A stretch of 64,000 nt of DNA from Actinomadura graeca (GCF_019175365.1 NZ_CP059572.1:4216001-4280000), one strand, 5' to 3'; positions 51,512 to 59,689 are shown, counted from the first letter of the stretch. Notes: generated by a model from the letters alone, not told the origin. Made by a program: numbers and translations.

Positions 51512-53062
51512 ATGAATAGGACACAGACTCCCAAACAAACCGTCACCACGGGACAACACATCCCGGCACCCGGAAGCCGCGATTCGCCGAAGGGGAACCC
51601 CTCGCCAGAGGGAATCCTCGCGTTACAGAGCGCCGCAGGGAACGCAGCGGTCGTCCAGATGCTGCGCGAGGCCGGGACGAGGGACGCGGTCCAGCGCTCG
51701 ACGGTCCATGACGTCCTGCGGAGCGGCGGCCGCCCCTTGGACGACGCCACCCGCACGGACATGGAGGCCCGGCTCGGAGCCGACTTCTCCGACGTGCGCG
51801 TCCACACCGGCGCCGCGGCGACGGCCTCCGCGGCGGGGCTGGGCGCCCGCGCCTACACCTCCGGCGACCACGTCGTCCTGGGGGCCGGGGGCGGGGACAG
51901 GCTGACCCTGGCCCACGAGCTCACGCACGTGATCCAACAGCGCCAGGGACCCGTCGCGGGCACCGACACCGGCTCGGGCCTCAGAGTCTCCGACCCCGGC
52001 GACCGCTTCGAGCGAGAGGCCGAGGCGACCGCCCGCCGGGTCATGGCGACCACGCCGGGCACCACCGTCGCCCACGAACACGCCCACGGGTACGCCGCGG
52101 CCGTCATCCAGCGCGCCCCCTACAAACAGGTCTCCCAGAAGGCGGCCCAGCGCCTCGCCCTGGCGGAACAGGTCGTCAACGAGGTCAAGGCACTCGTCCC
52201 GCAGGGAGGCAATCAGCGGTACGGCCTGATGCAGACGCTGATGAACTCACGAATGCGCTACATGGTCATGAGCAAGGCCGAGTTCTGGGACGGCGTACCG
52301 CCAGGCGCCGATCCCGCCGACCTGACCGTGGCGAAAGCACAGCACGCACGAGGGGGGAACTGCTCCGAGCAGGCGGTGATGGCCTTTTCCCTTCTCCGGC
52401 AGAAGGCATCCCACGACCGCATCAGGATGGTGAACGTCATCGGCGTCGACCATGCGTTCGTGCTCATCGGCGACGACAACGAGGGGGGCGAATCGGACTG
52501 GGCCGTCGCCGACCCCTGGCCTGTGTTCGCCAGGGCGTGCCTGTGGGAGGACCACTTCCTCAACGCTCCGTTCTCGGAGCTCAACCTCCACGGCGACGTC
52601 ATGTCCAACGGCGGCACCCAGGCCCCGGGACTGGCCCAGCAGATCCGGCTCAACTGGGCCGGCCAGTACGTCGTGAACTGGAGCCTCGCCACCTACCAGA
52701 ACATGACCGGCGCCGACCTGGCCGCCGTCCTCCAGCGGAACGGCTACGACATCGACCCGATGTCGTTCACCCCGGACGAGATCCTCGAAGGCGTCGACTT
52801 CTTCAACGCGGAGACCGGCCTCCAAGAGATCATCGACATGTCCGCAGCGAACCAGACCTTCGAGCCGCTGTCGCTGTGGTGCCTGGCGGAGGTCGGCCGG
52901 CCGATCGTCAGGACGATCGCGCAGAGCGTCCAGCCATGGCAGGCCACGCCGCAGCTCGTCTACCACGGCACCCAGGACGGTCTCGGCGACGAGCCGGAGC
53001 ATGAGGTGTGGAACCAGCTCTACACGACCAATGACGCCGAGGGAATCACCTACTACCTCTGA
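51512..53062 (+). CDS. DUF4157 protein with C-terminal candidate cysteine-hydrolase domain
   Basis: 516 aa, ATG 51512; weak ribosome site. Residues 34-52 (GILALQSAAGNAAVVQML) are the short leader motif common in DUF4157 proteins. DUF4157 covers about 64-180 with HELTHVIQQRQG (His135, Glu136, His139) and a downstream FEREAEATA. After a short linker, residues 205-516 form a separate domain. Its GGNCSEQAVMAFSLL (Cys284), VDHAFVLIG (His314) and VADPWPVF (Asp334) are ordered Cys-His-Asp as in papain/transglutaminase-like enzymes and several toxin domains. DUF4157 proteins are frequent cargo or processing modules of contractile injection systems and polymorphic toxins. No such system or immunity gene is visible nearby. 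The activity is inferred. Confidence 0.8.
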   Translation: MNRTQTPKQTVTTGQHIPAPGSRDSPKGNPSPEGILALQSAAGNAAVVQMLREAGTRDAVQRSTVHDVLRSGGRPLDDATRTDMEARLGADFSDVRVHTGAAATASAAGLGARAYTSGDHVVLGAGGGDRLTLAHELTHVIQQRQGPVAGTDTGSGLRVSDPGDRFEREAEATARRVMATTPGTTVAHEHAHGYAAAVIQRAPYKQVSQKAAQRLALAEQVVNEVKALVPQGGNQRYGLMQTLMNSRMRYMVMSKAEFWDGVPPGADPADLTVAKAQHARGGNCSEQAVMAFSLLRQKASHDRIRMVNVIGVDHAFVLIGDDNEGGESDWAVADPWPVFARACLWEDHFLNAPFSELNLHGDVMSNGGTQAPGLAQQIRLNWAGQYVVNWSLATYQNMTGADLAAVLQRNGYDIDPMSFTPDEILEGVDFFNAETGLQEIIDMSAANQTFEPLSLWCLAEVGRPIVRTIAQSVQPWQATPQLVYHGTQDGLGDEPEHEVWNQLYTTNDAEGITYYL

Positions 53063-53063
53063 C

Positions 53064-53387
53064 TCACCCGGACGTGAACAGCCGCCGTTCCAGCATCCCG
53101 TCCACGTTCACGGCCGCCGCCGTCACGTCCCCGCACGGCCCGAGATAACCGGCCCGCCCCCGATGGACCTCACAAAAGGCCCACGACCCGCCGGGGGCGG
53201 CCCGGACACCCACCACCAGCCCGACGTTCTCGTCGTCCCCGCTTCCGTGGACCCACAGCATCGGCAGCCCCGAGACCTCGTACAACCGGACGCACCCGAG
53301 CCCACGCGCCGCGACCGCGACCGCCAGCGGCTCAAGCCGCCGCACCACCGCCCGATGCCGCCACCGCGCCCGCACCCGGCTCAGCAC
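53064..53387 (-). CDS. Hypothetical protein downstream of HATPase gene
   Basis: 107 aa. GTG 53387 overlaps the HATPase stop (GTGCTGA). The sequence is beta-rich, e.g. GCVRLYEVSGLPMLWVHG and NVGLVVGVRAAPGGSWAFCEVHRG. It is found only as a coupled partner here; I do not recognise a family. Probably co-regulated with the kinase-like protein. It converges on the DUF4157 gene with a 1-bp gap. Confidence 0.65.
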   Translation of the reverse strand: MLSRVRARWRHRAVVRRLEPLAVAVAARGLGCVRLYEVSGLPMLWVHGSGDDENVGLVVGVRAAPGGSWAFCEVHRGRAGYLGPCGDVTAAAVNVDGMLERRLFTSG

Positions 53388-53809
53388 GGCAGCCTCGCCC
53401 ACACCCACTTCCCGGACGGCTGCCCGACCGCGACCCCGCACCGCGACGCGAGCGCGAGCACGATGTGCAACCCGCGCCCCCCGTCCTCGTACCCCGGATC
53501 CAAGGCCCGCTCATCAGGCACGATGTCGTTCAGAGGCCGCATCACCGGCATCTCAGGCGACGAGTCCCACACGGCCAGGACCACGGCCCCCGTCTCCCGC
53601 GTGAGCCTGACCCGGATGTCCCGCCCCGGCGCACTCCGCACCGCGTTGGCGACGAGCTCCCCCGCGACCAGCTCGACGTCATCGACGACCCGATGCAGCC
53701 CCCACCCCTCCAGCCGAAACCGCACCAAACTCCGCACCACCCCCGGAGTAGTCCCCACCCCAACAAAACAAATGTCCAAATCGCCAATATAGGCCGCTTT
53801 GCTCCCCAT
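53381..53809 (-). CDS. ATP-binding HATPase (RsbW/AbaA-type regulator)
   Basis: 142 aa. ATG 53809 with GGAGAGGCGG upstream. The Bergerat fold is clear: DDVELVAGELVANAVRSAPG (N box), VLAVWDSSPE and DGGRGLHIVLALASRCG (G1/G2 boxes). It has no sensor or receiver domain. Such small ATPases are commonly encoded opposite a DUF5753 XRE protein and DUF397 proteins in Streptomyces (abaA, whiJ-like loci) and affect development or antibiotic production, probably through an anti-sigma-type interaction. Confidence 0.87.
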   Translation of the reverse strand: MGSKAAYIGDLDICFVGVGTTPGVVRSLVRFRLEGWGLHRVVDDVELVAGELVANAVRSAPGRDIRVRLTRETGAVVLAVWDSSPEMPVMRPLNDIVPDERALDPGYEDGGRGLHIVLALASRCGVAVGQPSGKWVWARLPC

Positions 53810-53909
53810 CCCGTCCGCCTCTCCATTTCTGTGTTTCCGGGACAAGCGTGGCTGTGGAGAGTTAATTTCGGAAGGTTCGTGAAGCAGATGCAACAACGGA
53901 GGTTCACCG

Positions 53910-54716
53910 ATGAGCCGCGCCGACTCGCTCCGCCCGGACTTCTCCCTCTGGGATCTCATAGCCGTTGAGCTGCACAGACAGCGCCAACTACACCGGATAT
54001 CCGGCGCCGCACTAGCCGCCATACTCGATTGCGACCGCTCGACCGTCGCACGGTATGAATCGGGCGACGTCCAGCTCCCCATCGCCCGCGCGCGAGTCCT
54101 GGACAGGGAGTGGGGGACGCAGTATCTCTTCGAGAATCTGGTCAAACACGCGAAAAGCGCCCGGGACCTCGAATGGTGGGAGACTTTCAAGGAATACGAA
54201 AGACGATCTACCCTCATCAAGACCTACGAGCCCTCCCTGATTCCAGGGCTTCTCCAACGAGAGGGCTACGCTCGCGCCGTCTTCACCGCCAGCCGGAGGA
54301 CGGACGCGGACGAGGCGGTGGCGGAACGTCTGGCCCGCCAGGAGATCCTCAACGGCCCGGACCCCTGCAAGCTCATGGCGATCATCGACACCGCCGCCGT
54401 CCTTCGTGTCTTCGGTGGAACGGATGTGATGCGCGATCAACTCAGCTACTTGCTGGAGGTCTCGGAGTGGCCCCACGTCTACCTGCGAGTGACCTCTGAG
54501 CAGCTCCTAGGTTACGGCGGCGTCGGGGGAGGATTTGCGATCATGCAGACGCCCACCGGCGACCTAGGCTTTGCGAACTACGGGTCCACGGGAAACATTT
54601 CGCTCGATCCCAGCGATATCCAGGAACAAGCGATACGGTATGACCAGATCGGCATGTCCTCGCTGAGCATCGAGGCGTCCCAGACCTTCATCGCCAGAGT
54701 ATTGGACTCACTCTAA
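53910..54716 (+). CDS. XRE/DUF5753 regulator (WhiJ-like)
   Basis: 268 aa, ATG 53910, GGAGG at 7 nt. N-terminal helix-turn-helix at about 17-72 (HRISGAALAAILDCDRSTVARYESGD). DUF5753 covers about 95-265, with YEPSLIPGLLQREGYARAVF, RLARQEIL and the closing YDQIGMSSLSIEAS. WhiJ in S. coelicolor represses development and is thought to be relieved by a DUF397 protein. The stop overlaps the first of five DUF397 genes (TAATG), tying their translation together. Confidence 0.9.
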   Translation: MSRADSLRPDFSLWDLIAVELHRQRQLHRISGAALAAILDCDRSTVARYESGDVQLPIARARVLDREWGTQYLFENLVKHAKSARDLEWWETFKEYERRSTLIKTYEPSLIPGLLQREGYARAVFTASRRTDADEAVAERLARQEILNGPDPCKLMAIIDTAAVLRVFGGTDVMRDQLSYLLEVSEWPHVYLRVTSEQLLGYGGVGGGFAIMQTPTGDLGFANYGSTGNISLDPSDIQEQAIRYDQIGMSSLSIEASQTFIARVLDSL

Positions 54717-54892
54717 TGAACGTTGAGTGGCGCAAATCCAGCGCATCGGACGATTACGGCAACTGCGTCGAACTAGGCGCCCTCCCCGACGCCGTCGCCA
54801 TCAGAGACAGCAAGACACCGGAGAACGGCTACCTCACCCTCACACCGGCCACCTTCAACCGCCTCCTCACAACCCTGAAGCAGCTGCCATGA
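54716..54892 (+). CDS. DUF397 protein, copy 1
   Basis: 58 aa, MNVEWRKSSASDDYGNCVEL start. The DUF397 marks are WRKSS, NCVEL, VAIRDSK and a C-terminal LTLTPATFNRLL. The ATG overlaps the XRE stop and its own stop overlaps the next copy (ATGA). Small DUF397 proteins bind or antagonise the cognate XRE regulator in studied cases. Confidence 0.88.
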   Translation: MNVEWRKSSASDDYGNCVELGALPDAVAIRDSKTPENGYLTLTPATFNRLLTTLKQLP

Positions 54893-55074
54893 CCACGTGG
54901 CGGACATCCAGCCACAGCGACGAGACGGGAGGCCACTGCGTGGAGGTCGCCCAACTTCCCGACACGCTCCTCGTCCGAGACAGCAAGGCACCAGACGACG
55001 ACCGCCTCACCCTCACACCCTCGGCGTTCGCCACCCTCCTCACCCGAGTGAAGCACGACGAGGCAAACCTCTGA
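54889..55074 (+). CDS. DUF397 protein, copy 2
   Basis: 61 aa from ATG 54889, 4-nt overlap with copy 1. WRTSSHSDETGGHCVEVAQL then LLVRDSKAPDDDRLTLTPSAF. Its 5' half is nearly identical to that of copy 4, while the C-terminus (TRVKHDEANL) is unique. Confidence 0.87.
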   Translation: MTTWRTSSHSDETGGHCVEVAQLPDTLLVRDSKAPDDDRLTLTPSAFATLLTRVKHDEANL

Positions 55075-55082
55075 GGACCCCC

Positions 55083-55271
55083 ATGACCACTCCCACATGG
55101 CGAAAGCCCAAGGCATCGGAAGACCACGGCAACTGCGTCGAGCTGGCCGCACTCCCCCACGCCGTCGCCATCAGAGACAGCAAAGCGCCGGACGGAGGTC
55201 GCCTCACCCTCACGCGCTCCACGTTCGCCACGCTCCTGACGCAGGTGAAGTGCACCCAGCAGAACCGATGA
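55083..55271 (+). CDS. DUF397 protein, copy 3
   Basis: 62 aa from ATG 55083, 8 bp after copy 2, with GAGGAC upstream. WRKPKASEDHGNCVELAAL and VAIRDSKAPDGGRLTLTRSTF. It resembles copy 1 in its first half. Confidence 0.87.
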   Translation: MTTPTWRKPKASEDHGNCVELAALPHAVAIRDSKAPDGGRLTLTRSTFATLLTQVKCTQQNR

Positions 55272-55280
55272 GGAAGAGCC

Positions 55281-55463
55281 ATGAGCTCACCGGAATGGCA
55301 GAAGGCCAGTCACAGCGACGAGACGGGAGGCCACTGCGTGGAGGTCGCCCAACTTCCTGACACACGCCTCGTCCGGGACAGCAAAGCACCTGAGGACGGC
55401 CACCTCACCCTCACACCGGCCACCTTCAACCGCCTCCTCACAACCCTGAAGCAACTGCCATGA
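55281..55463 (+). CDS. DUF397 protein, copy 4
   Basis: 60 aa from ATG 55281 with AGGAAGAG upstream. The 5' half matches copy 2 and the C-terminus (LTLTPATFNRLLTTLKQLP) matches copy 1, so it looks like a recombinant of the two. Its stop overlaps copy 5 (ATGA). Confidence 0.88.
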   Translation: MSSPEWQKASHSDETGGHCVEVAQLPDTRLVRDSKAPEDGHLTLTPATFNRLLTTLKQLP

Positions 55464-55636
55464 CCAGGTGGCGGAAGTCCAGCCGAAGTAACACCCAGGG
55501 GAACGAGTGCGTCGAGGCCGCCAGTCTGAGCGGAGGCGTCGGTCTCAGGGACAGCAAGGCGCCGGACGGCGGTCACCTCACTCTGACACCGGCCGCGTTC
55601 GCCCGCCTTCTCACGGCACTCAAGCACCTGCCGTGA
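55460..55636 (+). CDS. DUF397 protein, copy 5
   Basis: 58 aa from ATG 55460. WRKSSRSNTQGNECVEAASL, GLRDSKAPDGGHLTLTPAAF. The most divergent of the five. The stop overlaps a GTG that opens a short degenerate frame. Confidence 0.86.
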   Translation: MTRWRKSSRSNTQGNECVEAASLSGGVGLRDSKAPDGGHLTLTPAAFARLLTALKHLP

Positions 55637-55695
55637 CCACGCGTTGCGGGGCCGGTCACAGCAACGAGGCCAGGCGGTCAGGCATCCCCTCTTAA
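55633..55695 (+). pseudogene. Possible remnant of a sixth DUF397 gene
   Basis: The GTG at 55633 overlaps the copy 5 stop exactly as in the other junctions and opens a 20-codon frame (MTTRCGAGHSNEARRSGIPS). It could be the degraded start of a further DUF397 copy. Similarity is limited to the first dozen residues and could be chance. Confidence 0.3.
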
Positions 55696-55767
55696 CGGTA
55701 AGTACTCGTGCGACAACTCTCCGTGGATTATGGGAGGGCTCCACTCAGCTCCCGAACGGAGACGATC

Positions 55768-56064
55768 ATGCGACACATCACGACCGCTCTGGCCGCCATC
55801 GCCGTCGCAGCGGCGGTGACCGCGACTTCGGCCACGCCCGCCCTGGCCGCCCGGGGAACCCTGACGGTCAGCGGCAACACCTACCACAACCCGGAGCGAG
55901 GCTGCTACATCGGCAAATTCAGGCCGTTGTCCGTCAACAACCAGACCAACGTCACCGTGCTGATCTACGACGGCATCAAATGCAACGGCAGGCTCATCGG
56001 CAGGCTGGGCATCGGCAGATCACACGTCTTCGAGTTCGGCAGCAGCGTCTACGTCCCCCGATAG
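55768..56064 (+). CDS. Small secreted protein
   Basis: 98 aa. ATG 55768 with GGAGA at 7 nt. A signal peptide ends near ATPALAA (residue 28). The mature 70-residue part is beta-rich with two Cys (ERGCYIGKF, DGIKCNGRL), likely a disulfide. It resembles small actinomycete secreted beta proteins of unknown function. No family recognised. Confidence 0.72.
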   Translation: MRHITTALAAIAVAAAVTATSATPALAARGTLTVSGNTYHNPERGCYIGKFRPLSVNNQTNVTVLIYDGIKCNGRLIGRLGIGRSHVFEFGSSVYVPR

Positions 56065-56171
56065 AGCCGGACGAGTCTGAGCGGTCCGCGCGGTGGCACG
56101 ACGGCTCGTGCCACCCGCGGCCCCTCGGACGCCCGTCGCGGCAAACATGAAGGAAACACTCGGTCCGGCAT

Positions 56172-56209
56172 CCTCTGGCACTGTCCGCTCGACTCCCCGG
56201 TGCCAGAGG
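56172..56209 (+). promoter_or_regulatory. Hairpin overlapping the S41 ribosome binding site
   Basis: CCTCTGGCAC (56172-56181) pairs perfectly with GTGCCAGAGG (56200-56209); the 18-nt loop lies between. The right arm contains most of the AGAGGAG ribosome site for ATG 56220, so folding would block translation. Confidence 0.55.
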
Positions 56210-56219
56210 AGACCACAAG

Positions 56220-57659
56220 ATGAAGTCCTTCCCGCCATTAGGCCGACGTCTCCAAGCGGCGGTGCTGGCGTGCGGCGGCGTGTTGGTGATGAGCACCGCG
56301 AGCGCTGCCGCGTCCTCGGCGAAGACGGCCGCCGCACCACCGGCATGCGGCGCGAACACCACACCGGCCAGCGGGGCGATGACGGGGCTCAGCACGATCG
56401 GGCAGGCGTACGACTGCGTCCTCACCGAGTTCTACGGCCGCAAGAAGCTGGACCACCGGACGCTTCTGGCCGCCGCGTTCGCCGGGCTCACCGAAGAGCT
56501 CAACCGGCGTGGGCTCGACCGCGCCGACGCGACCCTGCCGCCACTGTCCGGAGACCGCGCCGCCGACTGGGACGCCTTCGCCTCCGTGTACCGGCGGGTG
56601 GCCGCCTCACTGCCCGACGACCTGGCACTGAAACAGGCGGTGGCCGGTGCCGCCATCACCGGAATCGTGGCCAGCCTGCACGACAACCACTCCCGCTGGC
56701 TGGGAAAACAGCAGCCCCCCTCCGGTGGCGAGGCGTTCGGGCTGGGAATCACCACCTCGCCCGCGTACAGCATCACGTGGCGCGCCCCGCAGAAGGCACT
56801 GCCTCCGTTGTTCATCAGCGCCGTGACCGGGGGCCCGGCCGCCGGCCGGAGGCTGCGGCCCGGCGACGTCATCGAATTGGTCAACGGCGCTCCTCCGTTC
56901 GTGAATGGCTCCCTGACCACCGCCGTGATGGACCTGCTCAACCCGCAGGACGGCGATGCCCCCGTCCGGCTGAGACTGCGCCGCCCCGCGAGCGGACGCA
57001 CCTGGACGACCACGCTGAGACCGCGACGCTTCACGCCCACGACCAAGGCCGTCACCTCGACGTTGCTGAAAGGCGACGTCGCTGTGGTCAAGCCGGAGAG
57101 TTTCGCGCGGCCCGGAACCGCCGACCAGGTGCTGGCCGCCATCGCCGCGCTCCGCAAGGACCGCAAGCTGCGCGGAGTCGTCCTCGACCTGCGCGGAACC
57201 GGCGGCGGCTCCCCCACCGAGGCCGTCCGGCTGCTCAGCGCGTTCACCCACGGCAAGGTCTGGAGCCACGACTGTGACGCGGACGACGTCTGCGCCGCCC
57301 AGCGCACCGACGACGGCGTCCCCTTGCTCAACCTGCCCCTCGCGGTGCTCACGGACGGCGCCTGCGCCTCGGCCTGCGACGCCTTCTCCGCCGCGGTGAA
57401 GGATCTGCACGTCGGACCCCTGATCGGCGCCCGCACCGCCGGCATGGTCTCCGGCCCGACCCGTCCCCACGAACTCGACGACGGCAGCCATCTGCTCCTG
57501 CCTCCGAGGTACAGCCTCGGCCCGAACCGGGAGATCATCAACGGCATCGGTGTCGCCCCCGACCACCACGTCCCCCGTACCGCCGAAGACCTCTCGGCCG
57601 GACGGGACCCCGCCCTCACCAAGGCCCTGTCCCTCTTGCGCGATGCTCACAATGTGTGA
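56220..57659 (+). CDS. Secreted S41-family peptidase-like protein
   Basis: 479 aa, ATG 56220, AGAGGAG at about 8 nt. Signal peptide 1-36. A PDZ-like segment lies at about 195-265 (FISAVTGGPAAGRRLRPGDVIELVNG). The S41 core follows: GVVLDLRGTGGGSPTEAVRLL, then LAVLTDGACASACDAFSAAV with the probable nucleophile Ser384, then LIGARTAGMVSG, where CtpA-type enzymes carry their general-base Lys. Here that position is Met409, so it is either a non-CtpA S41 subgroup or inactive. The RBS lies in a hairpin. Confidence 0.83.
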   Translation: MKSFPPLGRRLQAAVLACGGVLVMSTASAAASSAKTAAAPPACGANTTPASGAMTGLSTIGQAYDCVLTEFYGRKKLDHRTLLAAAFAGLTEELNRRGLDRADATLPPLSGDRAADWDAFASVYRRVAASLPDDLALKQAVAGAAITGIVASLHDNHSRWLGKQQPPSGGEAFGLGITTSPAYSITWRAPQKALPPLFISAVTGGPAAGRRLRPGDVIELVNGAPPFVNGSLTTAVMDLLNPQDGDAPVRLRLRRPASGRTWTTTLRPRRFTPTTKAVTSTLLKGDVAVVKPESFARPGTADQVLAAIAALRKDRKLRGVVLDLRGTGGGSPTEAVRLLSAFTHGKVWSHDCDADDVCAAQRTDDGVPLLNLPLAVLTDGACASACDAFSAAVKDLHVGPLIGARTAGMVSGPTRPHELDDGSHLLLPPRYSLGPNREIINGIGVAPDHHVPRTAEDLSAGRDPALTKALSLLRDAHNV

Positions 57660-57799
57660 CGATCTATGACGGAGGGTAGGCGAACTCGCGAACGGGTGCG
57701 TAGCGCGATGCGACCGGAGTCGTGCGTGCACAGATGCCCCAGGGCCGGACCCGGCCTCGGGGAGTCTCCACCCGAACGGATCCGACAGGAAGGAAGGTC

Positions 57800-58471
57800 A
57801 TGAGCGACATCTACACTCTGACCCTGCACAACCAGTCAACGGACCCTCAGTGGACGTTCGCGGTCTACACCGTCAATCCGATCTCGGAGTCGAGCACGCA
57901 ACTTCCCATTGCCTGGCTCACGAAGACTCTGAACTCGGGCAACAGCGTCACCTTCGAGTGGTCCCTCAACTATCAGGTCATGTTCGCCACTCAAGGCATC
58001 CAATCGGACGTCCAGTGGACGGAGTCCGCTTACCAGGACGTCGACGACAACTCCGCCGAAAACGCGGCGGAACTCGGCTATTCGCAGGGCGACTACACGT
58101 TCGAACTGGAGCCTGGGAAGCATTCGATCAAGCCCGGCGAGGTCTACATCGACACGGCTGGGAACGTTCCGAACTACTCCCCGGACACGGGGCCCAGTGT
58201 GGGACTGGCCATCATCGGTGGCGTGCAGGACGTGGAGCAATCTTTCGTACCGGCGATCGCGGGAGCCAGCGGCCCCAACCTGGCGCACACCTTCGACCTG
58301 CACCCGACCTACTACATCGACGCCGGGACCGCCGAGCAGGGAGTCATGGTCGACCTCACGACGCGGACCAAGAAGGCCGAGATCGAGTTCCAGCCCGGGG
58401 AGTTCTCTCAGGAGTGGACCCTGACCAAGGACAACAACTGGGTGCGTAACAAGAAGCCCGCACTCACCTGA
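57800..58471 (+). CDS. RhiA-like protein, copy 1
   Basis: 223 aa. ATG 57800 with AAGGAAGG at 4 nt. It begins MSDIYTLTLHNQSTDPQWTFAVYTVNP and contains LPIAWLTKTLNSGNSVTFEWSLNYQVMF, which resembles the rhizosphere-expressed RhiA proteins of rhizobia. It is an all-beta protein with no signal peptide and no Cys. GPSVGLAIIGG and FDLHPTYYIDAG are shared with the next gene. Function unknown. Confidence 0.72.
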   Translation: MSDIYTLTLHNQSTDPQWTFAVYTVNPISESSTQLPIAWLTKTLNSGNSVTFEWSLNYQVMFATQGIQSDVQWTESAYQDVDDNSAENAAELGYSQGDYTFELEPGKHSIKPGEVYIDTAGNVPNYSPDTGPSVGLAIIGGVQDVEQSFVPAIAGASGPNLAHTFDLHPTYYIDAGTAEQGVMVDLTTRTKKAEIEFQPGEFSQEWTLTKDNNWVRNKKPALT

Positions 58472-58481
58472 TTCCGCTAAC

Positions 58482-58511
58482 GCCGGGCGAGGGCTTCCAC
58501 TCTCGCCCGGC
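58482..58511. terminator. Hairpin between the two RhiA-like genes
   Basis: A 10-bp perfect stem (GCCGGGCGAG and complement, 10-nt loop) begins 10 bp after the first gene. It may attenuate rather than end transcription, since the second gene has its own ribosome site but little promoter space. Confidence 0.6.
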
Positions 58512-58583
58512 ACCCCGTTCACCGGCGACGGTTCCCCATTCGTCCGCACGCGAGGGCCTGTCACCCGTTCCAGGAGAGCGGTC

Positions 58584-59261
58584 TTGGGAGACACGTACGC
58601 CCTCACCCTGTACAACCGCTCCCCGCAGCCCTCCCTCACCTTCGCCGTCTTCGCCGTCATGCCCGTGAAGAGCGGCCAGCGCGACGCCTCCAACGTCTAT
58701 CCGCTGGTCTGGCTCGCCTGTCCGCTCAATGAAGGCAACCAGGTCACCTTCACCTGGACGCTCGACTTCTCCCTCGGCTTCGCCCGTCACGGCTGCCAGG
58801 AGGACCGGCCGTGGCGGAACGAAGGTGAACCGTTCCCCGTCAGGTACGACGACACCATCCTCAACAGCGCGCTCCTCGACCACCCGAACGACGACTACAC
58901 ATTCACCCGGCCGGAGAAGGCGCACCCGATCCGCCCCCCGAGGATCTACCTCGACACGACCGGGCTGATCCCGCCGTGGACACTCGAGGACGGGCCCTCC
59001 GTGGGCCTGGCCATCGTGGGCGGCGAGCAGGACGAGACGCCCGAGCCGACGCCGGCGATCGTCACCGACAGCGGACCCGACCTGCTGCACACGTTCGATC
59101 TGGACCCCGCCTACTACATCCACGCAGGCCAGGACCCGGCCCGCACCATGGTCGCGCTCGACACCGTCACGACCTTCCAGCAGGTGACGTTCCCAACCCA
59201 GCCGTGCGAGCAGTGGACCCTGGACGCATCCAACAACTGGCTCCACGGCCCCCCACACTGA
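58584..59261 (+). CDS. RhiA-like protein, copy 2
   Basis: 225 aa. TTG 58584 with AGGAG at 7 nt. A diverged paralogue of the preceding gene: TYALTLYNRSPQPSLTFAVFAVMP, VTFTWTLDFSLGF, GPSVGLAIVGGEQD and HTFDLDPAYYIHAG align throughout. The pair is a tandem duplication. No signal peptide is seen, so a secreted role would need another route. Confidence 0.72.
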   Translation: MGDTYALTLYNRSPQPSLTFAVFAVMPVKSGQRDASNVYPLVWLACPLNEGNQVTFTWTLDFSLGFARHGCQEDRPWRNEGEPFPVRYDDTILNSALLDHPNDDYTFTRPEKAHPIRPPRIYLDTTGLIPPWTLEDGPSVGLAIVGGEQDETPEPTPAIVTDSGPDLLHTFDLDPAYYIHAGQDPARTMVALDTVTTFQQVTFPTQPCEQWTLDASNNWLHGPPH

Positions 59262-59347
59262 CCACCACCCCGCCGACCCCGACCCCGGCCCCGTGCTCTG
59301 CGTCCGGCTCATGAACGCGCCGCCAAGGTGGATGTGGGCGACTGCGG

Positions 59348-59689
59348 TCAGGGTCCTGATTCGGGATAATCGCTGTCGCCGATGACGAGTTTCTCGTCTC
59401 CGAAGTCGGCGACGATCTCCAGACGTCCCCCGAGAGCCGCAACATAGGCAGCCAGTGTGCCCAGCTCGGCCCGACCGAGGCTGCCGCGCTCAATGGCGCT
59501 GACCCGCGATTGGGTGACTCCCATCGAGGCCGCGATGTCCTTCTGGGTGAGCTGCCGACGCCTTCTCGCCTCGGCGAGTCGATGTGCACGCTCCTCAGCG
59601 AGGAGCCTGTTCCTGCGGCGAGCGACCTCCGCCTTGTCGTCGGGGCCGACGAGAAGCTCGTCGCGTAGATCCTCCCACTCGACACCCAT
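59348..59689 (-). CDS. HigA-like XRE antitoxin
   Basis: 113 aa. ATG 59689 overlaps the toxin stop (TGATG). A helical N-terminus precedes the HTH at about 38-75 (RRRQLTQKDIAASMGVTQSRVSAIERG), then LGTLAAYVAALGGRLEIVADFGDEKLVI, typical of HigA/XRE antitoxins paired with HigB/RelE toxins. Toxin-first order fits HigBA. It should autoregulate through the palindrome at 60091-60128. Confidence 0.88.
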   Translation of the reverse strand: MGVEWEDLRDELLVGPDDKAEVARRRNRLLAEERAHRLAEARRRRQLTQKDIAASMGVTQSRVSAIERGSLGRAELGTLAAYVAALGGRLEIVADFGDEKLVIGDSDYPESGP

